A stretch of 53,718 nucleotides of DNA from assembly GCA_021778015.1 (NCBI GenBank), contig JAJYCX010000014.1, positions 1 to 53,718 on the forward strand, written 5' to 3'. The notes below the pieces were generated by a model, which saw nothing but the letters and a program-made list of their open reading frames with translations, ran no database searches and was not told where the DNA came from. Of the stretch, positions 45,057-53,718 are shown in pieces (position 1 is the stretch's first letter; each line of letters begins with the position of its first letter). Position numbers and translations under genes: made by a program. Origin of the DNA: Pseudomonadota bacterium. Its GTDB lineage: Bacteria > Pseudomonadota > Gammaproteobacteria > UBA1113.

Positions 45057-46268
45057 TTACGCTCCTACGGCGCCCTCGTTTTCTACGACGGGTCTTTTCT
45101 TCTGCGCGAAGCTTAGTGTAAACCAAATTACGGCTAAACCCAAGCCCAGAGTAAAGACAGGGGTGCTGCCCACATGACCGTATAAAAAACCACCTACGGC
45201 GCCGCCACAAAATATGCCTAAAAATTGACAGCTAGAATAAATGCCCATGGCAGCACCTTTTTGTGCTGGAGGCGCGATGGTAGAAATTTGTGCGGGTAGC
45301 TCAGCTTCTAAGACGTTAAAAGCAATGAAGAACAATATCAAATTCGCGGCGATGGACCACAGCTGGCTGTGAAAGAAAACAAACAATAATTGACTTAGGG
45401 CTAATATGCCAATCATTATGGGTAACAGTATATGTGCTTTTTTCGTGCGATGCGTATAGATGATAATCGGTATAGCTACGGCAAAAGCACAAGCGACGAT
45501 CAGTAAATAGAATAAGGGGCTAGGGTGATTGTTTGGCATCAGGCTGTTTAATAATAGCGGCACAATGACAAAATTGGCTGTTAAAATAGCGTGCTGGCTA
45601 AAAATGCCGAAGTTTAATTTTAATAAGGATCTGTTTTTGAATAAAACAGGCAATTGTTTTAAGTGTGGTTTTAAACTTTCGTCAGTGCGATTAGACAAAG
45701 GATCAGGCACTTGCGTATGTAAAATGATAATACCGAATAAGGCCAGTAGTGCGGTGAGCAGAAAAATACCCTGTATGCCGAAATAAATACTGACTATGGG
45801 CCCCACGACCAATGCCAAGGAAAAAGAAAGTCCTATCATCATGCCCATGAGGGCCATGGCCTTGGAACGTTGTTCTTCTCGGGTAAGATCAGCCATTAAG
45901 GCGATTAAAGTACTGCCTATAGCGCCACTGCCTTGCAGGGCTCGGCCTAGAATAATGCCTCCTATAGAATCCGACAAAGTGGCAACAATACTGCCGATGG
46001 CAAACAGTATTAGGCCAAAAGTGATAATGCGCTTGCGACCAAATCGATCGGACAGTAGCCCGAAGGGCAGTTGTAACAAGGCTTGAGTTAAGCCGTAGAT
46101 GCCTAAGGCAATACCTATATTACTGGCCGTAGCACCTGGCAAATGCAGTGCGTATACGCTGAAAGTAGGTAAAATCATGAACAAGCCTAATAAGCGTGTG
46201 GCAAAGATTCCGCCTAAGGCTACGGTTGCACGGCGTTCGTTGGGGGTCATTGCGTATATTTTGCTCAT
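45057..46268 (-). CDS. MFS transporter of the ssb-uvrA locus
   Basis: The 403-aa protein has about 12 membrane helices. Loop 2-3 has the MFS signature [13 protein letters not shown], and [27 protein letters not shown] lies between helices 4 and 5. The group resembles drug-efflux-type MFS proteins found between ssb and uvrA in other gammaproteobacteria. The substrate is unknown. The start is 81 bp from the divergent uvrA start. Confidence 0.9.
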   Translation of the reverse strand: MSKIYAMTPNERRATVALGGIFATRLLGLFMILPTFSVYALHLPGATASNIGIALGIYGLTQALLQLPFGLLSDRFGRKRIITFGLILFAIGSIVATLSDSIGGIILGRALQGSGAIGSTLIALMADLTREEQRSKAMALMGMMIGLSFSLALVVGPIVSIYFGIQGIFLLTALLALFGIIILHTQVPDPLSNRTDESLKPHLKQLPVLFKNRSLLKLNFGIFSQHAILTANFVIVPLLLNSLMPNNHPSPLFYLLIVACAFAVAIPIIIYTHRTKKAHILLPIMIGILALSQLLFVFFHSQLWSIAANLILFFIAFNVLEAELPAQISTIAPPAQKGAAMGIYSSCQFLGIFCGGAVGGFLYGHVGSTPVFTLGLGLAVIWFTLSFAQKKRPVVENEGAVGA

Positions 46269-46348
46269 CTTGTATTCTTGCTTCGCTCACAGTAGGATGT
46301 TGTCCGGTGCGCCATTATAGCAAAAGCAGAGCAGAAAGAGGAATAATA

Positions 46349-49171
46349 ATGAATTCTATCGTAATACGTGGTGCTAGAACCCATAATTTAAAAAATATAG
46401 ACTTAAGCATACCGCGAGATCGCTTGATTGTAGTGACGGGATTGTCGGGTTCAGGCAAGTCTTCATTAGCTTTTGATACCTTGTATGCTGAAGGACAGCG
46501 TCGTTATGTAGAGTCGCTATCGGCTTACGCGCGACAATTTTTATCGGTAATGGAAAAACCGGATGTGGATCACATCGAAGGCTTGTCACCCGCTATTTCC
46601 ATAGAACAAAAAGCGACTTCGCACAATCCGCGTTCAACGGTAGGGACTATCACCGAGATTTATGATTATCTGCGTTTGTTGTTTGCCAGGGTCGGTCAGC
46701 CGCATTGTCCTACACACAAAACCGAATTAAAAGCACAAACCGTGAGTCAAATGGTTGATCAGATTTTGAATCTACCCAAAGACACCAAAATCATGTTATT
46801 GGCGCCCGTAGTGGCAGCACGTAAGGGTGAGCATGTTAAATTATTAGAAGGTTTGCGTGCCGAAGGTTTTGTGCGCGCACGCATCAATGGCGAGTTGATA
46901 GAATTAGACCGTTTACCCACTCTGGCCTTAAGACAAAAACACAGCATCGAAGTGGTGGTGGATCGCTTAAAGATCCGCGACGATCTGCAAACGCGTTTAT
47001 CCGCTTCCTTAGAAACTGCTTTGACCAAAGCCAATGGCATCATCAAAATTGCTTTTATGGATGAGCCGGATCGAGAAGAATGGTTGTTTTCCTCCAAATT
47101 TTCTTGTCCGCATTGTGGTTTTAGTCTAAGTGAATTGGAGCCGCGTTTATTTTCTTTTAACAATCCTCTAGGCGCTTGTGTGGCTTGCGATGGGTTAGGA
47201 GTAGAACGCTTCTTTGACGAGAAACGTTTATTGGAAGATGAAAACCTCAGTTTGGCCGAAGGCGCCATACGTGGCTGGGGTGAGGGCCATCCATACTATT
47301 TTTCTGTTTTGCAATCTTTAGCTGCTCACTATGATTTTTCATTAACGGTGCCCTATAAAAAACTAAGCAAGAAAGTCAAAGATATTTTATTTCAAGGCGC
47401 AGGTAAAGATAAAATTGTATTTAAATATGTGAGTGCCAGCGGGCGCAAGTTTCAGCATAAGCAACTCTTTACGGGCATTATTCCCTTGATGGACAAACGC
47501 TATAAGGAAACGCAGTCTGATACGGTAAGACTAGAATTGGCGAAATATTTAAGCATAGAGCCTTGTCAGCAGTGTCAGGGTAGTCGTTTAAAACCCGAAG
47601 TTGTGAATATTTTGATAGAAGGGCAATCCATTGCCGATATCGTGAGTTTGTCTATAGAAAAAGCGTATCAGTTTTTTAAAGAATTGGTATTGACGGGCTA
47701 TAGAGGAGAAATTGCCAATAAGATTCAAAAAGAATTGTTGGAGCGTTTGGGTTTCTTGAACAATGTAGGTTTAGATTATTTGAGCTTATCGCGCAGCGCT
47801 GAAACCCTCTCGGGCGGTGAAGCGCAACGCATACGATTAGCAAGCCAGATCGGCGCGGGCTTAGTAGGTGTCACTTATATTTTAGATGAGCCTTCTATAG
47901 GGTTGCATCAGCGCGACAATGGACGTTTGTTGCAAACGCTCACGCGTTTACGCGATTTGGGTAATACGGTAATTGTCGTTGAACACGATGAAGAGGCGAT
48001 ACGCATGGCTGATCACATAATTGACCTAGGCCCCTATGCAGGTAGCCATGGCGGTGAGATCGTCGCCGAGGGGACTGTGGAAGATATTATTAAAGCCAAG
48101 CGATCTTTAACAGGCGATTACTTGGCCGGGCGCAAAAAAATAACCAACCCAGAAAAACGCACGCCCAATGATAAAACGAAACAAGTCGTGGTGCATGGTG
48201 CTAAGAGTCACAACTTAAAAAACATTACGGTCTCTATACCCGTAGGCTTATTGACTTGCGTAACGGGCGTGTCGGGCTCGGGTAAATCGACTTTGATCAA
48301 TCATACGATCTATCCTTTGGCGGCAAAGCATTTGAATCGCGACAGCACGCTGAATCCAGGCGTTTATGACAGCGTGGATGGTCTAGAACATTTTGATAAA
48401 GTGATCAACATCGATCAAAGCCCTATAGGGCGCACGCCGCGTTCTAACCCAGCGACTTATACGGGCTTGTTTACGCCTTTGCGCGAATTGTTTGCGGGTA
48501 CTCAAGAAGCTAGAGCACGCGGTTATGCAGTAGGTCGTTTTAGTTTTAATGTCAAAGGCGGACGTTGCGAAGCTTGTCAGGGCGATGGATTAATCAAAGT
48601 AGAAATGCATTTCTTACCGGATATTTATGTGATGTGCGATATCTGTCATGGCAAACGGTATAATCGTGAAACCTTGGAGATTTTTTACAAAGGTAAGAAC
48701 ATACATCAGGTATTGGATTTTACGGTGGAAGAGGCGCGTGAATTTTTTGACGCCATTCCGGTGTTGGCGCGCAAATTACAAACTTTGATCGACGTGGGAT
48801 TGTCTTATATCAGACTAGGACAAAGTGCCACGACTTTATCCGGCGGCGAGGCACAACGTATTAAGCTGGCTAAGGAATTATCAAAGCGCGATACGGGCCG
48901 TACGTTATATATATTAGACGAACCCACTACGGGGTTGCATTTTCACGACATTCAACAATTGTTAACCGTGTTGCATGAATTGCGTAATCGAGGCAATACC
49001 TTAGTAGTGATTGAACACAACTTAGATGTGATTAAAACCGCAGATTGGTTGATCGATCTAGGCCCAGAAGGCGGTGACAAAGGCGGTTATGTATTAGCAA
49101 CCGGTACGCCGGAGGATGTGGCTAAAGTAAAATCGTCGTATACGGGACAGTTTTTGAAAGGGCTGTTGTAA
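46349..49171 (+). CDS. uvrA: Excinuclease ABC subunit A
   Basis: UvrA is the damage-scanning ATPase of nucleotide excision repair and loads UvrB. From the ATG at 46349 (GAGGA upstream) the protein is 940 aa, the standard length. It has two ABC ATPase halves, with P-loops GLSGSGKSS and GVSGSGKST and signatures [12 protein letters not shown] and [12 protein letters not shown]. Zinc fingers are CPHCGFSL...CVACDGLG and CEACQGDG...CDICHGKRY. The longer frame back to 46196 overlaps the MFS gene and is rejected. Confidence 0.98.
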   Translation: MNSIVIRGARTHNLKNIDLSIPRDRLIVVTGLSGSGKSSLAFDTLYAEGQRRYVESLSAYARQFLSVMEKPDVDHIEGLSPAISIEQKATSHNPRSTVGTITEIYDYLRLLFARVGQPHCPTHKTELKAQTVSQMVDQILNLPKDTKIMLLAPVVAARKGEHVKLLEGLRAEGFVRARINGELIELDRLPTLALRQKHSIEVVVDRLKIRDDLQTRLSASLETALTKANGIIKIAFMDEPDREEWLFSSKFSCPHCGFSLSELEPRLFSFNNPLGACVACDGLGVERFFDEKRLLEDENLSLAEGAIRGWGEGHPYYFSVLQSLAAHYDFSLTVPYKKLSKKVKDILFQGAGKDKIVFKYVSASGRKFQHKQLFTGIIPLMDKRYKETQSDTVRLELAKYLSIEPCQQCQGSRLKPEVVNILIEGQSIADIVSLSIEKAYQFFKELVLTGYRGEIANKIQKELLERLGFLNNVGLDYLSLSRSAETLSGGEAQRIRLASQIGAGLVGVTYILDEPSIGLHQRDNGRLLQTLTRLRDLGNTVIVVEHDEEAIRMADHIIDLGPYAGSHGGEIVAEGTVEDIIKAKRSLTGDYLAGRKKITNPEKRTPNDKTKQVVVHGAKSHNLKNITVSIPVGLLTCVTGVSGSGKSTLINHTIYPLAAKHLNRDSTLNPGVYDSVDGLEHFDKVINIDQSPIGRTPRSNPATYTGLFTPLRELFAGTQEARARGYAVGRFSFNVKGGRCEACQGDGLIKVEMHFLPDIYVMCDICHGKRYNRETLEIFYKGKNIHQVLDFTVEEAREFFDAIPVLARKLQTLIDVGLSYIRLGQSATTLSGGEAQRIKLAKELSKRDTGRTLYILDEPTTGLHFHDIQQLLTVLHELRNRGNTLVVIEHNLDVIKTADWLIDLGPEGGDKGGYVLATGTPEDVAKVKSSYTGQFLKGLL

Positions 49172-49275
49172 GTATAAAAGAGTTAACCAATATATTGAGT
49201 TTGATTGAACTGATTGTGAGTATTATAAGTATTTGTTTGGCTGTGCATAAAGGATAGCAATAAATCTCTCGGGCC

Positions 49276-49571
49276 CCGTCATTGCGAGCAAACGAGTACT
49301 GGATGTATAATAAAGGCCATGTACGATAACAATAACAGAACAGTTAAAGCGCATGGAACTAAACGAGTGCAGCGCGGCAATCCAGTAAAATACCGATTCT
49401 ATACGTATAGCAGAGCTTTAAAAAATCTCCTATACAAAAAAATAACTTTCATCATTCAAACGATGGATTGCCGCGCTGCACTCGTTTAGTTTCGTGCAAT
49501 GTAATTTTTTCATTAGTATTATCATTCATAGTTATATGATATATTCAGTACTCGTTTGCTCGCAATGACGG
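49276..49571. repeat. ~297-bp palindromic element, copy D
   Basis: This is the cleanest copy. CCGTCATTGCGAGCAAACGA on the left mirrors CGTTTGCTCGCAATGACGG on the right. The central arms AACGAGTGCAGCGCGGCAAT / ATTGCCGCGCTGCACTCGTT are perfect inverses. A tail (TTCAGCGCAATTGAA, then CCGATTAGA) shared with copy B follows. It lies between uvrA and the GIY-YIG gene. Confidence 0.85.
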
Positions 49572-49633
49572 AGTTCAGCGCAATTGAATCCGATTAGAGC
49601 ACTTAATAAAATCTATAATTTGGATATTGAAAA

Positions 49634-49924
49634 ATGAGAGAGCCTGCGATTTATATCATGGCTAATAAAAAAAGTGGTACCCTGTATACAGGCGTTACAT
49701 CTAATCTTGCTCAGAGAGTTTATCAGCACAAGGAAAATCTATATAAAGGGTTTACAGCAGATTATGGTTGTAAGAAACTTGTGTTTTATGAATTACATGA
49801 GAATATGTATTCTGCGATCGCAAGAGAGAAACAAATTAAAGCAGGCTCTAGAAAAAGTAAAATAAATTTGATTGAGAGTATGAATCCAGAATGGAAGGAT
49901 CTTTACAAAGAGATTGTTTTTTAG
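49634..49924 (+). CDS. GIY-YIG nuclease-domain protein
   Basis: The 96-aa protein is a stand-alone GIY-YIG domain of the UPF0213/YhbQ-like group. The two strand motifs are AIYIMANKKSGTLYTGVTSN (YIM and YTG in place of GIY and YIG). Arg27 region LAQRVYQHKENLYKGFTADY and the helix AIAREKQIKAGSRKSKINLI carry the conserved Arg and Glu. It is bounded by the palindromic element copy D upstream and a half copy of the same family downstream, so the gene and repeats may be linked. Confidence 0.88.
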   Translation: MREPAIYIMANKKSGTLYTGVTSNLAQRVYQHKENLYKGFTADYGCKKLVFYELHENMYSAIAREKQIKAGSRKSKINLIESMNPEWKDLYKEIVF

Positions 49925-49969
49925 ATCGCATAAGTTGATTAGTTTTATAGTGCATCACGCTCATTTCTA

Positions 49970-50040
49970 TTGTTATAACGCTGGATTGCCACGCCTGTTC
50001 GCTGCGCTCACTTGCTCGCAATGACGAAATTCAGAGCAAT
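49970..50040. repeat. Half copy of the palindromic element
   Basis: ACGCTGGATTGCCACGCC, TTGCTCGCAATGACGAAATT and CAGAGCAATTGAAT correspond to the right half and tail of the ~297-bp element. The left half is missing. Confidence 0.7.
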
Positions 50041-50088
50041 TGAATACATTAAGAGTGCGCAATACGTTTTATCTTCTTTGCAAAAAAA

Positions 50089-51537
50089 TTATTTATTATT
50101 CAAACTAGCTTGCACTTCTTCCATCTGTGCTTTTATCTTGGCTTTGTTGATGTCTGAATTATTGGGCAAGGCCTGCGCCATTTTTAATTGATCTAAAGCT
50201 TGCCTAGGCGCGCCCATACTCATCAAATAAGCGGCGCGAGTTTGATAGGCATCGGAGACAAAACCAGCGCGACCTTGGGCCTGAGATAATAATTGATAGG
50301 GGATAGGATCATCAGGGTCATCCAATTGGTGTTGACGCAAGAGATCCAAAGCCAATTTGGGTTGATTGTTTTCCATCAAGGTAAAAGCATAATAATAAAC
50401 AATAGGGTAATTGTCCGGATCGGCGGCATGTAATTTAGCAAATTCATCCAAAGCAAGTTTCGGTTGCTTGTTGAGGGCGTAACTGCGGCATAGAGTAACG
50501 CTGATCCATAAGTTATTGGGATTTTGCTGATGCAATCGTTCCAATATGGGTAGTGCTTTAGCGGGTTGACCTTCATTTTTCAGGGCAACTGCATAACCAT
50601 ATTCAACAGCAGGTCGTCGAGCGGGTGGTGTTTGTGTTAATTCTTTTTCATATTGTGTCACTAAACCATGGCGATTGCTCGCAGTTAATGCGCGTAAATG
50701 ATTTTGCAGAAAGTCAAACCCGGGATCTTCATGGTAAGCCTTAGGGGGAAAATGGCTGGCGCGACTTTGGCTGTCAGCGATACGATTCGTGGTTAAGGGG
50801 TGCGAGCTTAGAAACTCAGGTATGGTGCCATAAAGACGTTGATTGCGTTGTAGTGTTTCAAAAAAATCGGGCATGCTCCTGGGGTTAAAATCGGCATTGT
50901 ATAACACTTGCATACCTATGTTATCGGCTTCTTCTTCATTGCTGCGGGAAAAGGTCAACATGGTTTGTTGGGCACCCGCCATGGTGGCGGACATGGCGCC
51001 AGCGCCTGCATTCGGATTATATACTCCGATGGCGATCGAAGCCAATAAACCTGCCAACGCAGATAATTCCACTCCTTTTGCTTTTTCCATGGAGCGTGCC
51101 AAATGGCCTTGGGTAACGTGAGTGATTTCGTGTGCCAGTACGGCCGCGACTTCGCTTTCATTTTTCGCTTGTGTAATCAGGCCACTGTTAATGCCTATAT
51201 ATCCGCCTGGGCCAGCAAAAGCGTTGATGTCTGGATTTGCCAATACAAAAAAGTGAAAATTCTGACCATTGGTTTTAGCTGCTTTGACCAGACGGTTGCC
51301 TAAGGTATCGATGTAGTTGTTGGTCAATGGATCATCTATCACCTGGCCGCTGGCCTTAATAGCCAGAAAAAACTGCTTCCCCAATTGGGCTTCTTGTAAA
51401 TCGCTGAGCGTAGGGGCGTTATTATCGGCTATAGACGGCAAGGGGATATCGGCGTAGACGGTTTGCAGGTATAATGAACTCACGAGACTTAGGCTCACGC
51501 ACAAGAGTAGGCGTTTAAACAGATTTAGAAAAGTCAT
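50089..51537 (-). CDS. bepA: Periplasmic M48 metalloprotease/chaperone BepA-like
   Basis: The 482-aa protein has a signal peptide (ending near VYA, residue 29) and an M48 peptidase domain with HEITH at 136-140 and the third zinc ligand Glu in the EEEADNIGMQ segment (201-210). A C-terminal TPR domain has repeated helical pairs (PAKALPILERLHQQNPNN, KLALDEFAKLHAADPDN). In E. coli BepA checks and degrades misassembled LptD and other outer-membrane proteins. lptE, coding for LptD's partner, is also in this window. It is divergent from the tusA-perM pair. Confidence 0.92.
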   Translation of the reverse strand: MTFLNLFKRLLLCVSLSLVSSLYLQTVYADIPLPSIADNNAPTLSDLQEAQLGKQFFLAIKASGQVIDDPLTNNYIDTLGNRLVKAAKTNGQNFHFFVLANPDINAFAGPGGYIGINSGLITQAKNESEVAAVLAHEITHVTQGHLARSMEKAKGVELSALAGLLASIAIGVYNPNAGAGAMSATMAGAQQTMLTFSRSNEEEADNIGMQVLYNADFNPRSMPDFFETLQRNQRLYGTIPEFLSSHPLTTNRIADSQSRASHFPPKAYHEDPGFDFLQNHLRALTASNRHGLVTQYEKELTQTPPARRPAVEYGYAVALKNEGQPAKALPILERLHQQNPNNLWISVTLCRSYALNKQPKLALDEFAKLHAADPDNYPIVYYYAFTLMENNQPKLALDLLRQHQLDDPDDPIPYQLLSQAQGRAGFVSDAYQTRAAYLMSMGAPRQALDQLKMAQALPNNSDINKAKIKAQMEEVQASLNNK

Positions 51538-51616
51538 AGCTAAGCTCAGCTGTTTTGATAAATTAGGTCATATTATAGTGCATTTTAAAGGAGAGTACAT
51601 CTATTTTTACTCTGTG

Positions 51617-51714
51617 TTCTGTCATCCTCGACTAGGCCGCGAGGCCTCAGTCGGGGATCCAGTGAAAGCCTATATGCTCCTGGATCCCCGACCTTCGGTC
51701 GAGGATGACAAAGC
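51617..51714. repeat. GTCATCCTCGA hairpin repeat, copy 2
   Basis: CTGTCATCCTCGAC and GGCCGCGAGGCC on the left are matched by CGGTCGAGGATGACAAAGCT on the right, with internal arms CGGGGATCCAG / CTGGATCCCCG. It lies between the BepA-like gene and tusA, in the leader of tusA. Confidence 0.75.
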
Positions 51715-51760
51715 TTCAATTCAAAGCCAGAATGTCCATCATAATTTAGGTGAGTCCTAT

Positions 51761-51994
51761 ATGACGAATAACATAGAAATAGTTTTAGATACCAGGGGGC
51801 TAGTTTGTCCTTTACCTCTACTTAAGGCCAAACAGGCCTTAAAAAAGCTGTCTGCAGAAGAATCGCTGCGTATTTGGGTAGACGATAAAGCCAGCATAGA
51901 CGATTTGCGCTTATTGTTCAGTGCTGCTGATGTGCAAGTGCAGGAAAGCGCTACGGCAACAGGCTATTATTTTTTGATTCAAAAAAAGGCATAA
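51761..51994 (+). CDS. TusA-family sulfur carrier protein
   Basis: The 77-aa protein has the single catalytic cysteine in LDTRGLVCPLPLLKAKQAL, the TusA/SirA/YeeD hallmark. TusA relays sulfur for tRNA thiolation and other pathways; paralogues such as YedF have less defined roles. The ATG at 51761 has AGGTGAG upstream. A longer in-frame reading from 51578 would translate the palindromic repeat, so I reject it. perM follows after 2 bp, and the bepA-tusA-perM cluster is conserved in related bacteria. Confidence 0.9.
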   Translation: MTNNIEIVLDTRGLVCPLPLLKAKQALKKLSAEESLRIWVDDKASIDDLRLLFSAADVQVQESATATGYYFLIQKKA

Positions 51995-51996
51995 AC

Positions 51997-53061
51997 ATGT
52001 TCAATATTTTAAAAATTTGGTATAAACGCTATCTATCTGAGCCAGAGGCCGTCTATTTGCTGATAGCCATTGTCGCCATTTTGATCTTCATGACCTTCTT
52101 AAGCGAGTTATTTGCTCCTTTATTTACCAGTTTAGTCATTGCTTATTTGCTAGAAGACATGGTTGTGCGTCTGGAAAAATGGCATTGGCCGCATTGGTTG
52201 GCCGTGAGTACGGTATTTTTATTTTTTATCAGTTTGTTGGTTTTAGGTTTATTGGTGCTGTTGCCCTTATTATGGCAACAAGCATCCGCCTTATTGCTAG
52301 AGCTTCCAGCCATGTTAGGTCGCGGCAGTCGCTTTTTGACGGCATTGCCTACACGCTATCCCGATTTAATTTCGGCAGATCAATTTAATTCTATAGTAGC
52401 TACCCTAAAAACAGATGCTTTAAGATATGGGCGAGTCATTTTAACGATTTCGGTAGCGTCTATTCCTACGCTGATCGCTTTGGCTATCTATTTGGTGTTG
52501 GTGCCTATGCTGGTGTATTTATTTTTATTGGATAAAGATGGTCTTACTACGTGGTGTAACCGTTATTTACCCAAAGATAAAACCACTATTTCAGCCATTT
52601 GGCATGAGGTCGATGTGCAATTGGGGAATTATATACGCGGTAAATTACTGGAAGTGGTTATTGTTACCATAGCAGCCTTCATTATTTTTTCATTATTAAA
52701 TTTAAATTATACGGCTTTATTGGCGGTGTTGGTGGGATTATCTACTTTGATCCCTATTCTAGGCGCGGTGATGGTATCGGTGCCGGTAGTATTAGTAGCC
52801 TTTTTAGAATGGGGCTGGGGATCATCGCTGCTGTATTTGGTGATTGCTTACAGTATATTATTAGCAATAGATGCCAATGTATTAGTGCCTTTATTGTTTT
52901 CTGAGGCGGTTAAAATTCATCCGGTTGCCATCATCATCGCCATTTTATTCTTCGGCGCTATTTGGGGATTCTGGGGAATTTTCTTCGCTATTCCTTTGGC
53001 CATTTTACTGAAAGCATTGTTACAATCCTGGCCGCGGGCGTCGGTTCATTCATCTGAATAA
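51997..53061 (+). CDS. perM: AI-2E family transporter (PerM-like)
   Basis: The 354-aa protein has about seven to eight membrane segments and the AI-2E/PerM family signatures: a conserved amphipathic middle region (LGNYIRGKLLEVVIVTIAAF), LLNLNYTALLAVLVGLSTLIPILGA, VLVPLLFSEAVKIHPVAIII and GFWGIFFAIPLAILLKAL. Family roles range from signal export to ion/proton antiport. Specificity is unknown. It directly follows tusA. Confidence 0.88.
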   Translation: MFNILKIWYKRYLSEPEAVYLLIAIVAILIFMTFLSELFAPLFTSLVIAYLLEDMVVRLEKWHWPHWLAVSTVFLFFISLLVLGLLVLLPLLWQQASALLLELPAMLGRGSRFLTALPTRYPDLISADQFNSIVATLKTDALRYGRVILTISVASIPTLIALAIYLVLVPMLVYLFLLDKDGLTTWCNRYLPKDKTTISAIWHEVDVQLGNYIRGKLLEVVIVTIAAFIIFSLLNLNYTALLAVLVGLSTLIPILGAVMVSVPVVLVAFLEWGWGSSLLYLVIAYSILLAIDANVLVPLLFSEAVKIHPVAIIIAILFFGAIWGFWGIFFAIPLAILLKALLQSWPRASVHSSE

Positions 53062-53219
53062 TTTAAAGTATTTACTGCGATTAGGGTTGCAATCATGGTA
53101 ATCGCACTAAATAGAATATTTTTAGATAACATCGGACCCTCGGAATTCTTTTTTGTTCGTTGAGCAAAAAATCCGTAAATTAAGATACCGCTATTTCTTT
53201 TTAGCTCGATTGCATGAGA

Positions 53220-53248
53220 TTGCAATGAATATTTACTTAAGCTAAAAT
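53220..53248 (+). promoter_or_regulatory. Predicted promoter of the last gene
   Basis: TTGCAA (53220-53225), 17 nt, TAAAAT (53243-53248). AGAGAGGA precedes the ATG at 53316. Confidence 0.5.
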
Positions 53249-53315
53249 CCGCTCGATATAAAATGACAGCAGCTTAACATAGAAAGCATAAAATTATATA
53301 ATTAGAGAGGACATT

Positions 53316-53718
53316 ATGGGAAAAGAGAAGCGTTCAATAGATATCTATAGAGAACAGATTGGTCAATATCACAATAAGCAAGCAAAAGAAAAAAGAGAAA
53401 GGCCGCCAATACCTTTAAGTATGATTGATAGTCAAAAACGAATGGAAACACCTCTGGTTAAGAAACCATCTGAAAAATTAACGTCACAACAAAAAATTGC
53501 GCAAGGAAAAAAGAAGAAATCACAAGCACATGCGCAACACAGCGCTCATGTGAATATTCTGCCCTCTGTGGCTTTGACAACCTTAATGCTGTTGACCCTG
53601 TTTCCGCAACCTGTAGGGGCAAAAAAAGAATCTAAACAAAAATCAGCAACTGGGGATAGGACATTGGCTACCCGAGATAAAATTCCAGAGGTTTCTTTAA
53701 CGGCTCTAGAACAAAAAA
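53316..53718 (+). CDS. Effector-like membrane protein, 5' part only
   Basis: The frame starts at ATG 53316 after a strong AGAGAGGA ribosome binding site and stays open to the window end (134 codons). It begins MGKEKRSIDIYREQ, is rich in Lys and Gln (KKPSEKLTSQQKIAQGKKKK), and has a hydrophobic segment at about 80-103 (NILPSVALTTLMLLTLFPQP) followed by VGAKKES. This could be a late signal-anchor, or a cleavable segment preceded by a long basic N-terminus. No family recognised. Confidence 0.65.
   Translation, partial: MGKEKRSIDIYREQIGQYHNKQAKEKRERPPIPLSMIDSQKRMETPLVKKPSEKLTSQQKIAQGKKKKSQAHAQHSAHVNILPSVALTTLMLLTLFPQPVGAKKESKQKSATGDRTLATRDKIPEVSLTALEQK

Noticed and set aside
46196-46348. N-terminal extension of UvrA
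   Set aside because: It overlaps the divergent MFS gene and lies outside the conserved UvrA start.
51578-51760. N-terminal extension of the TusA-like protein
   Set aside because: It would translate the GTCATCCTCGA hairpin repeat; the ATG at 51761 has its own ribosome binding site and matches the family start.

Overview
The window looks like a chromosomal segment of a host-associated gammaproteobacterium, most likely of the order Legionellales (a Coxiella/Rickettsiella/Diplorickettsia-type lineage). This placement is inferred from gene content, the moderately AT-rich composition, several large low-complexity effector-like proteins and abundant palindromic repeats. No marker gene in the window settles the genus.

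Layout. 1-1149: the end of an integrated element, with a RhuM-family gene cut short inside its Fic-like end, next to a 3' tRNA-Lys fragment that looks like an attachment-site scar. 1349-3688: a small secreted protein, thiL and trhO. 3876-5381: an effector-like charged protein. 5388-14253: housekeeping genes, with aspartate aminotransferase divergent from uvrB, the leuS-lptE-holA-nadD-rsfS operon, and a YbeL-like zinc-ribbon gene divergent from leuS. 14254-17472: a repeat-rich stretch holding only a DUF4239 membrane protein and an RRM RNA-binding protein, followed by ompW behind a tandemly duplicated promoter region. 18454-22119: a 1221-residue coiled-coil/repeat protein. 22181-26221: a small unknown protein, a LuxR-type regulator with a strong promoter, an MFS symporter, a methyltransferase and a SnoaL-like secreted protein. 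26510-31894: the cyoABCDE cytochrome bo3 operon plus a DUF6580 membrane protein. 32037-34169: an unknown membrane protein and an alpha/beta hydrolase. 34359-39150: the type IV pilus operon pilA-pilB-pilC-pilD-coaE. 39422-43261: a 1279-residue ankyrin-like effector candidate. 43540-43863: a non-coding RNA gene. 44539-49171: ssb, an MFS gene and uvrA. 49634-49924: a GIY-YIG nuclease enclosed by palindromic repeats. 50089-53061: the bepA-tusA-perM cluster. 53316-53718: the start of another effector-like gene.

The most notable signal is at 43540-43863. This stretch is not protein-coding. It carries 14 GGA motifs in about 220 nt, many in the loops of short hairpins (GCGTA-AGGA-TACGC, GATGCAGA-AGGA-TCTGTATC, ATACA-GGGA-TGTAT), and ends in a textbook intrinsic terminator. 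That is the architecture of CsrB/RsmZ-type RNAs that sequester the translational regulator CsrA/RsmA. A second copy of only its last ~70 bp lies at 39328-39396, so the two copies bracket the ankyrin-like gene.

At least four repeat families occupy the intergenic DNA. One is a ~297-bp palindromic element with CCGTCATTGCGA ends (three near-full copies plus fragments). One is a 126-bp hairpin element with TATACTC ends (two copies). One is a pair of GTCATCCTCGA hairpins. One is the duplicated sRNA tail. At one gene (31361-31894) repeat sequence appears to encode the C-terminus.
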